In this document: piece by piece, positions 58,306-64,000 of the stretch | Layout of the letters: every line of letters starts with the position of its first letter | Numbering within the stretch: the first letter of the stretch is position 1 | NCBI RefSeq assembly: GCF_023380205.1 | Contig: NZ_CP093361.1 | Location: forward strand, 992,001-1,056,000 | DNA: 64,000 nucleotides | Direction of reading: 5' to 3' | Source of the DNA: Nicoliella spurrieriana | GTDB lineage: Bacteria > Bacillota > Bacilli > Lactobacillales > Lactobacillaceae | Position numbers and translations under genes: made by a program | Notes under the pieces: model-generated | What the model saw: only the letters and a program-made list of their open reading frames with translations | Database searches by the model: none | Told to the model about the DNA's origin: nothing

Positions 58306-60039
58306 ATGCACAAAATAGAGGGAATTTCTGCTAGCGAGGGAATTTCGATTGCACGGGCTTATAAAATTATTGAGCCTGATTTATCGTTTCCTGAAGTTAC
58401 TGTTAAGAATAAGGAAGCAGAAATTAATAGATTACATGATGCACTAAGGGCATCAATTAATGAATTATCTGCGATTAAGAAGAGCGTTGTTGATGATTTG
58501 GGTAACAAAGAGGGAATGGTGTTTGAATCCCATATTCAAATGCTTTCCGACCCTGATTTTATTAGTTCAATTGAGCAGTTGATTTTAGACAAGGGCGTTT
58601 GTGCTGAAAAAGCGCTTGATGTTACTTCTAATAACTTTATTCATCTTTTTAAATCCAACGTTACTAATGTTTGGATGCGAGCTCAAATTAGGGAACGAAC
58701 AAGTGATGTGATCGATATTAAAAGACGGGTACTAAGTCACTTGCTCAACGTTAAATTACCTGACTTATCACTTGTGGACCGGCCAGTAATCATTGTTGCT
58801 AAGGATATTACACCTAGTGATATTGCCCAACTAAATGGAAAATACGTTAAGGGGATTATTGCTGAGTTTGGCGCTCAGACTTCACATTCTACGATTATGG
58901 CACGAACTCTCAAACTACCGATGATTTTAAGGGCTAAGGGTGCAATTAATGGTATTCGTAACGATGATCAGTTAATAGTAGATGGATTATCCGGGATGAT
59001 TATTGTTAACCCTACTCAGTTACAAATTATTGAATACCATAAAAAAAGTCGGGCTTTTCATATTGAAATGAAAAAATTAGTTAATTTTAAAGAAAAGCTA
59101 ACCACTACTCAAGATGGTCGACAGTTAAGTATTGAAGCTAATATTGGCAATGATAATGATCTTGTAGCGGCTACTAATTCATCTGCTGAGGGAATCGGTC
59201 TTTATCGGACCGAATTTTTATTTTTAGGGAAACAGCATCTCCCTACTGAAGATGAGCAGTTTGAAAGTTATCGCAAAGCGGTTTTTCGAATGAACGGCCG
59301 GCCCACTGTATTCCGCACTTTAGATATTGGAAATGATAAGCAGCTTAATGGAATTGAATTGCCTGATGAAGAAAATCCAGCTCTGGGAATTCGTGGTATT
59401 AGGGTCAGTTTAAGTGCCGACCAGTTATTTCGGACCCAGCTACGTGCATTAATTCGAGCGTCTAGTTATGGTGAAATTTCAATTATTTTCCCTATGATTT
59501 CAACCATTCATGAATATCGGCGTGCTCGTAAAATATATGATGAGGAACGAGCTGCTATGAAACGCGATGGTCAAAATATGGGCAGCGTTAACCTTGGAGT
59601 GATGATTGAAGTCCCGTCAGCAGCATTGTTAGCTGATGAATTTGCTAAAGAGGTTGACGTGGTTAGTATTGGGACTAATGATTTAGTTCAATACATTATG
59701 GCTGCTGATCGAATGGATAGTCGGGTGGCTGATTTATATCAACAATTAAATCCTGCTGTTTTAAGGATTCTTAAGTATGTAGTTGATGCTTTTCACGTTG
59801 AAGGAAAGTCAGTTAGTATCTGTGGTGAAATGGCCTCATCTCGTCTTGCCGTTCCATTATTAGTTGGAATGGGAGTTGACTGTTTTTCAATGAATAGTGA
59901 TTCAATTTTAAAAATCAGGAAATTGATTAGTCAAATTGATTCTAAATATGCTAAAAAGATTGTTAATGATGTAATTACAAATGCTGCGACTTCTGATGAA
60001 GTCGTTCAAAAGCTAAATGATTTCTTAGATAAAATTTAA
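58306..60039 (+). CDS. ptsI: Phosphoenolpyruvate-protein phosphotransferase (PTS enzyme I)
   Basis: Transfers phosphate from PEP to HPr. 577 residues. Active His194 in GAQTSHSTIMAR, GIGLYRTEFLFLG (about 296-308), PEP-site EVPSAALLADEF and the active Cys in VSICGEMAS (about 508). Ends with LDKI. Its ATG has only a weak GAGGG upstream, fitting translational coupling with ptsH. Confidence 0.97.
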   Translation: MHKIEGISASEGISIARAYKIIEPDLSFPEVTVKNKEAEINRLHDALRASINELSAIKKSVVDDLGNKEGMVFESHIQMLSDPDFISSIEQLILDKGVCAEKALDVTSNNFIHLFKSNVTNVWMRAQIRERTSDVIDIKRRVLSHLLNVKLPDLSLVDRPVIIVAKDITPSDIAQLNGKYVKGIIAEFGAQTSHSTIMARTLKLPMILRAKGAINGIRNDDQLIVDGLSGMIIVNPTQLQIIEYHKKSRAFHIEMKKLVNFKEKLTTTQDGRQLSIEANIGNDNDLVAATNSSAEGIGLYRTEFLFLGKQHLPTEDEQFESYRKAVFRMNGRPTVFRTLDIGNDKQLNGIELPDEENPALGIRGIRVSLSADQLFRTQLRALIRASSYGEISIIFPMISTIHEYRRARKIYDEERAAMKRDGQNMGSVNLGVMIEVPSAALLADEFAKEVDVVSIGTNDLVQYIMAADRMDSRVADLYQQLNPAVLRILKYVVDAFHVEGKSVSICGEMASSRLAVPLLVGMGVDCFSMNSDSILKIRKLISQIDSKYAKKIVNDVITNAATSDEVVQKLNDFLDKI

Positions 60040-60051
60040 CAACAGCAATGC

Positions 60052-60098
60052 TAAAAGAGTGTTATCCCCCTTCAATAGCGGGATAGCGCTCTTTTTAA
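60052..60098 (+). terminator. Terminator after ptsI
   Basis: AAAGAGTGTTATCCC pairs with GGGATAGCGCTCTTT (G-U allowed) around an 11-nt loop, followed by T. Confidence 0.9.
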
Positions 60099-60100
60099 AA

Positions 60101-60140
60101 TTGGTGGTTGTTTGCAAACTAACCATCAAAACCATATAAT
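60101..60140 (+). promoter_or_regulatory. Promoter with palindrome over the -35, LTA glycolipid operon
   Basis: TTGCAA (60112-60117), 17-nt spacer, TATAAT (60135-60140). A near-palindrome runs 60101-60129: perfect core GTTTGCAAAC (60110-60119), with outer arms TTGGTGGTT and AACCATCAA offset by one base. It covers the -35 and is placed like a repressor operator. The regulator is unknown. Confidence 0.65.
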
Positions 60141-60199
60141 ACTAATGATATAGCGGCCTTAGGAAGCATGTTCATTATAACTGAAAGGAAGTGGATAAA

Positions 60200-61384
60200 A
60201 TTAATATTGGAATATTTACTGACACTTATTTTCCACAGGTAAGTGGGGTAGCTACTTCTATCAAAACACTTAAAAATCAACTAGAAAAGGATGGTCATCA
60301 AGTCTACATATTTACGACTACTGACCCCCATGTTGACAAGGAAACCTATGAACGGAATATCTTTCGATTTTCCAGTATTCCATTTATTTCGTTTTCAGAT
60401 CGAAGAATTGCAATTCGTGGATTATTTCAAGCATATCAAATTGCAAAAAAGCTGAATTTAGACATTATCCATACGCAGACTGAATTTTCAATGGGGATTA
60501 TTGGTAAATTCGTTGCTAAGAATTTAAGAATTCCATGTCTTCATACCTATCATACGATGTATGAAGATTATCTACATTACGTTGCAAACGGGAAGCTGTT
60601 AAAGCCGGTGCATGTTAAGGAAGCAACCCTTGCCTTTTGTCATAATATGACCGGAGTAGTTGCACCTAGTAAACGAGTGTTAGACGCACTAACATCATAT
60701 GGGGTTAAGAGTCCAATTAGGGTCATTCCCACTGGAATTGATGTTTCTAAGTATGACCAAATTGATCATCAAAATCTTCGGGCTAAATTTGGTTTTGCTG
60801 ATTCCACTCCCGTACTACTTTCAATTAGTCGATTAGCATTTGAAAAGAACATTAATGAAATGATTGATGCAATGCCTAAAATTATTGCATTAAATCCAGA
60901 TGTTAAGTTGGTAATTGTGGGGGATGGACCAGCTCGTGATGCATTAGAAGCCCAAGTTAAAGAACTTAATTTAGAGCAATCAATCATCTTTGTGGGTGAG
61001 ATTAATAATGATGATGTTAATCATTATTATCATATGGCAAATATATTTGTGTCTACCTCTAATTCTGAGTCACAAGGATTAACTTATATTGAAGCAATGG
61101 CTGCTGGAGTCAAAGTTATCGTTGTCAAGAGTGCTTATACTGATGATTTATTGAATGATAAATCATTGGGGATGACTTTCTCAACTGAACAGCAATTTGT
61201 TGACGACGTGCATGAATACCTAATTCATCCTGAAAGATACCGGGTTGTATCTGAGGAATTACGTAAACAAAAGCTTAACAATATTTCTGCTGATAATTTT
61301 GCAAAGCAAATTGTCCAATTTTATCGTAGCTCACAGTTAGAATATGAAGAAACCATTGATGATTCTGCTGAAATTGATTATTAA
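60200..61384 (+). CDS. lafA: Diacylglycerol glucosyltransferase, GT4 (LafA-like; probable ATT start)
   Basis: About 394 residues, cytoplasmic face of the membrane. Makes monoglucosyl-diacylglycerol, the first step to the lipoteichoic acid anchor (by similarity to LafA/BgsB/Spr0982). NIGIFTDTYFPQVSGVATSI at the N-terminus, VIPTGIDVSKY, LLSISRLAFEKN, and EX7E region SESQGLTYIEAMAAG (about 288-302). GTG at 60191 is only 1-2 nt from AAGGA and thus unlikely. ATT at 60200, about 10 nt away, gives MNIGIFTDTYFPQ as in homologues. First gene of the operon. Confidence 0.88.
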   Translation: MNIGIFTDTYFPQVSGVATSIKTLKNQLEKDGHQVYIFTTTDPHVDKETYERNIFRFSSIPFISFSDRRIAIRGLFQAYQIAKKLNLDIIHTQTEFSMGIIGKFVAKNLRIPCLHTYHTMYEDYLHYVANGKLLKPVHVKEATLAFCHNMTGVVAPSKRVLDALTSYGVKSPIRVIPTGIDVSKYDQIDHQNLRAKFGFADSTPVLLSISRLAFEKNINEMIDAMPKIIALNPDVKLVIVGDGPARDALEAQVKELNLEQSIIFVGEINNDDVNHYYHMANIFVSTSNSESQGLTYIEAMAAGVKVIVVKSAYTDDLLNDKSLGMTFSTEQQFVDDVHEYLIHPERYRVVSEELRKQKLNNISADNFAKQIVQFYRSSQLEYEETIDDSAEIDY

Positions 61385-61396
61385 AGGATGTAAGAA

Positions 61397-62419
61397 ATGT
61401 TACAAATTAATATGTTTTCAACCGCTGATAAGGTAAAGGGTCAGGGTGTGGGAAGCGCATATGATGAATTGATTGCAATGCTTAATGCCCATTTTTCCAA
61501 CGAGTTCGATATTCGAATTAATGATTGGATTAGTTCTGATATTAGTCACTACCACACCATTAATCCGACGTTTTATATTTCAACTTTTTTTAAAAAACGA
61601 GGACGCAAAATTGGCTACGTTCATTTTCTTCCAGAAACTTTGGAAGGTAGTTTGAAAATGCCTTGGTTGATTAGAAAGTTCTTTTATAGGTATGTAATTG
61701 CTTTTTATAAACGAATGGATCATATTGTGGTCGTAAATCCGATGTTTATTGATAAACTAGCTAAATATGGAATTGATAGGGATAAAATCACCTACATTCC
61801 TAATTTTGTTAGTAAGGATGAATTCTATCCTGCTAATCAGAGCCAGCAATCAATGTTAAAGCAACAATTTGGCTATTCCTCAGATGATTTCATTGTTCTT
61901 GGCACGGGGCAAGTACAGACCAGAAAGGGTATTTTAGATTTTGCAAAATTAGCTCGTAAAAATCCAACGATTCAATTCATTTGGGCCGGTGGTTTTTCAT
62001 TCGGTCAAATCACGGATGGATATAAGGAATTAAAGCAAATTGTGGATAATCCACCTCAGAATCTTTCGTTTCCTGGAATTGTGGATCGTAAAAAATTAGT
62101 TGATTTTTATAACATGTGTGACTTGTTTTTGCTACCTTCATTTAATGAATTATTTCCAATGTCGGTCCTTGAGGCATTTTCGTGTGGGAAACCGGTATTA
62201 TTGAGAAATCTAGATTTGTATAAGGTAATTATTGAGGGATATTATCAATCGTTTGATGATTTTAATCAGCTAAACGATCAACTCCATAGGCTAATTAATG
62301 ATCCGAAGTTATTAGTTCAAATGGGTAAAAAATCAATTGAGGCGTCTAATTATTATTCAGAAGATCATTTAGCTAAAATTTGGCATTCATTTTATATCGA
62401 GCAAGCAAAAAAGGGGTAG
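61397..62419 (+). CDS. lafB: Glycolipid glycosyltransferase, GT4 (LafB-like)
   Basis: 340 residues. Adds the second sugar to the glucosyl-diacylglycerol anchor (by similarity). N-terminus LQINMFSTADKVKGQGVGSAYDE, KIGYVHFLPETLEGSLKMP (about 74-92), YIPNFVSKDEFYP and nucleotide-sugar segment NELFPMSVLEAFSCGKPVL (about 246-264). ATG after AAGGATGT, 12 nt after lafA. Confidence 0.88.
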   Translation: MLQINMFSTADKVKGQGVGSAYDELIAMLNAHFSNEFDIRINDWISSDISHYHTINPTFYISTFFKKRGRKIGYVHFLPETLEGSLKMPWLIRKFFYRYVIAFYKRMDHIVVVNPMFIDKLAKYGIDRDKITYIPNFVSKDEFYPANQSQQSMLKQQFGYSSDDFIVLGTGQVQTRKGILDFAKLARKNPTIQFIWAGGFSFGQITDGYKELKQIVDNPPQNLSFPGIVDRKKLVDFYNMCDLFLLPSFNELFPMSVLEAFSCGKPVLLRNLDLYKVIIEGYYQSFDDFNQLNDQLHRLINDPKLLVQMGKKSIEASNYYSEDHLAKIWHSFYIEQAKKG

Positions 62420-62422
62420 TAT

Positions 62423-63463
62423 ATGACAAGAAGAAATTTATTATCGCTCGTTGGCATGTTTCTGATTGGAATCCTGATTTTCTGGTATTTCATTAGGGAT
62501 GTTAATATCAACTTATTAATTGCCGATTTTTTTAATATTAATTGGATTTGGATGGCAGTTGCCACCGCTTGTATGTTTGCTTATTTTGGTTTTGAATCTT
62601 GGATTACCCATACCCTAGTTAAAGACCAAGGTGGGAATCATTTTACTTTTAGGGATGCCATTCGGGTGCCGTTAGTTGAGCAACTATTTAATGGGATTAC
62701 CCCATTTTCTTCAGGTGGTCAGCCAGCTCAATTGGTAGTTATGATTCAAACTGGAATTGATGGCGGTAGGGCTAGCTCAGTCCTTTTGATGAAGTTCGTT
62801 GTCTATCAGGCAATGATTGTAATTAACTTCATATTTAGTTTATTCATCGGCTTTCATTACATTGCTGAAAAGCTACATTATTTATCGTTATTTGTATTAT
62901 TTGGGTTTATAATTCATTTGATAGTAATTATTGTATTGTTGATGATAATGTATTGGCATGGCTTCACTAAAAAATTTGTGAATGGAATTATGAAACCAGC
63001 TAAATTATTTGTGAGTGCCGAACGATACCTAAAATGGCAAACGGTATTAAATCAAAAAATTGATAACTTTTATAGTGAAAGCGTTAGAATTGCTAGAAAA
63101 TGGAAGTTACTATTTAAAATTGCTGTAATTACTTTTTTCCAATTACTATTGTATTATCTGGTTCCCTATTTTATTATGCTTGCGTTGGGTTATGATCAAG
63201 CTAACATTGTTATGATTGTTAGTCTACACGTTTTAATTGTAATGATCATTTCGCTATTTCCAATTCCAGGCGGAGCCGGTGGAGCCGAATATAGTTTTGA
63301 AATGCTGTTTAAAAGTTATATTGTTAATAGTAGTAAGTTAGTTTTAGCACTTGTTTTATGGCGAATTTTAACTTATTATCTGGGAATGATATTGGGAACG
63401 ATTGCTTTATTCATTAAGCCTGACCGGGTTAGGAATAAGGATCATAAAAAATTAAATATATAA
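62423..63463 (+). CDS. Flippase-like membrane protein (UPF0104/LPG synthase TM region family)
   Basis: 346 residues, about eight membrane helices. GITPFSSGGQPAQLVVMIQTGI (about 91-112) and PIPGGAGGAEYSFEMLF (about 279-295) are the family motifs. No lysyltransferase domain. Placed between lafB and ltaS, it may move the glycolipid anchor across the membrane (inference). Starts 3 nt after lafB with GGGG before the ATG. Confidence 0.88.
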   Translation: MTRRNLLSLVGMFLIGILIFWYFIRDVNINLLIADFFNINWIWMAVATACMFAYFGFESWITHTLVKDQGGNHFTFRDAIRVPLVEQLFNGITPFSSGGQPAQLVVMIQTGIDGGRASSVLLMKFVVYQAMIVINFIFSLFIGFHYIAEKLHYLSLFVLFGFIIHLIVIIVLLMIMYWHGFTKKFVNGIMKPAKLFVSAERYLKWQTVLNQKIDNFYSESVRIARKWKLLFKIAVITFFQLLLYYLVPYFIMLALGYDQANIVMIVSLHVLIVMIISLFPIPGGAGGAEYSFEMLFKSYIVNSSKLVLALVLWRILTYYLGMILGTIALFIKPDRVRNKDHKKLNI

Positions 63464-63485
63464 CAATTAGTGGAGGCACTATATA

Positions 63486-64000
63486 ATGTCTAGTCATATT
63501 AAGAAGGTTAAGAATGGAAATCGATTCCTAAATTCTAGGTTAGGATTCTTTATCCTTGTTTTGTTTTTATTCTGGGCGAAAACTTATTTCGCCTATCAAG
63601 TTGAATTTACATTAGGTGCAAAGGGCGCCTTGCAACAATTTTTGTTAGTTGTAAATCCCTTACCCGCTGGAATTCTGTTATTTGGGATTGCGCTTTACTT
63701 TAGGGGCCGCCTATCATATTGGTTAATGCTATTAATGGATTTGATTCAATCAATCTGGTTATTTGCTAACATTGTTTATTACCGTGAATTTTCTGATTTC
63801 TTGACCTTTGGGATTATTAAGGGTTCTGGCGATGTTCAAAATAACTTAGGAAAGAGTTTGGCAGAGATTATTCATCCGATTGATTTCATTGTCTTTTTAG
63901 ACGTGATTGTTTTAATATTATTATTATCATTTAAAATTATTAAAATTGATAAACGCCCTTATAAGATTCGAAATGCGTTTGCAGTAACGGTCTTATCATT
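63486..64000 (+). CDS. ltaS: Lipoteichoic acid synthase, N-terminal part (3' end outside window)
   Basis: Poly(glycerol phosphate) polymerase of the membrane. 171 codons are seen. N-terminus begins MSSHIKKVKNGNRFLNSRLG, then membrane helices including FILVLFLFWAKTYFAYQVEF and a block AGILLFGIALYFRGRLSYWL. The segment IVYYREFSDFLTFGIIKGSG joins helices before the extracellular sulfatase-like domain, which is outside. GTGGAGG precedes the ATG. Confidence 0.93.
   Translation, partial: MSSHIKKVKNGNRFLNSRLGFFILVLFLFWAKTYFAYQVEFTLGAKGALQQFLLVVNPLPAGILLFGIALYFRGRLSYWLMLLMDLIQSIWLFANIVYYREFSDFLTFGIIKGSGDVQNNLGKSLAEIIHPIDFIVFLDVIVLILLLSFKIIKIDKRPYKIRNAFAVTVLS

Noticed and set aside
60101-60129. Palindrome taken as a second ptsI terminator
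   Set aside because: Its centre has no loop and no T run follows. A proper terminator already lies at 60052-60098 and the palindrome overlaps a promoter.

Overview
The window is a low-GC Firmicutes chromosome segment, most probably from a lactic acid bacterium of the Lactobacillaceae (a heterofermentative lactobacillus is the likeliest, inferred). The reasons are AT-rich DNA, strong AGGAGG-type ribosome binding sites, many TTG and GTG starts, the pcrA-ligA-camS-gatCAB-dagK-rlmCD gene order, a clpE with a CtsR box, ptsHI, and a lipoteichoic acid glycolipid operon ending in ltaS. No insertion sequence, prophage or CRISPR array was seen. Almost everything is conserved chromosomal backbone.

Layout. 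1-949: 3' end of fusA. 950-15293: the S10-spc-alpha ribosomal superoperon (rpsJ to rplQ) with secY, adk, infA, rpmJ and rpoA, headed by a promoter and a structured leader. 15294-19713: a terminator-linked structured RNA, then ecfA1-ecfA2-ecfT-truA and rplM-rpsI with an L13-type leader. 19786-22540: an ECF substrate-binding protein, a small DUF2187-type protein, xpt and a PurK-like ATP-grasp protein. 22648-33799: pcrA, ligA, camS, gatCAB, a diacylglycerol kinase and an RlmCD-like rRNA methyltransferase. 33849-34625: a compact TetR/unknown-protein pair with an operator laid over its promoter. 34698-37682 (minus): an amino acid permease and gluconokinase. 37867-39991: a membrane-anchored GH25-like protein overlapping a DEAD-box helicase gene. 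40037-40109: tRNA-Arg(CCT). 40133-46166: pstS-pstC-pstA-pstB1-pstB2-phoU and an atypical OmpR-type regulator, preceded by TTTACA repeats like a PHO box. 46228-48546 (minus): a GRP-family sugar transporter and a gtrB-gtrA pair. 48703-55333: wecB, a YihY-like protein, flavodoxin (minus), recX, an AI-2E family transporter, tagD and prfC. 55385-57547 (minus): clpE. 57731-60039: a 60-residue unknown, ptsH and ptsI. 60200-64000: two glycolipid glycosyltransferases, a flippase-like protein and the start of ltaS.

How it works together: translation machinery and protein export dominate the first quarter. The ECF module energises vitamin S-components, one of which lies just downstream. The pst cluster imports phosphate. 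tagD, wecB, gtrAB and the laf-ltaS operon serve cell-envelope polymer synthesis.

I did not find a convincing wholly new multigene system. The observations most worth a second look are the 106-nt structured RNA between rplQ and ecfA1, two genes whose best starts are ATC (ecfA1) and ATT (lafA), a probably leaderless autoregulated tetR, an orphan PhoP-like regulator with a ruined receiver pocket, a GH25-like protein lacking its catalytic acids, and a palindrome over the -35 of the lipoteichoic acid anchor operon.
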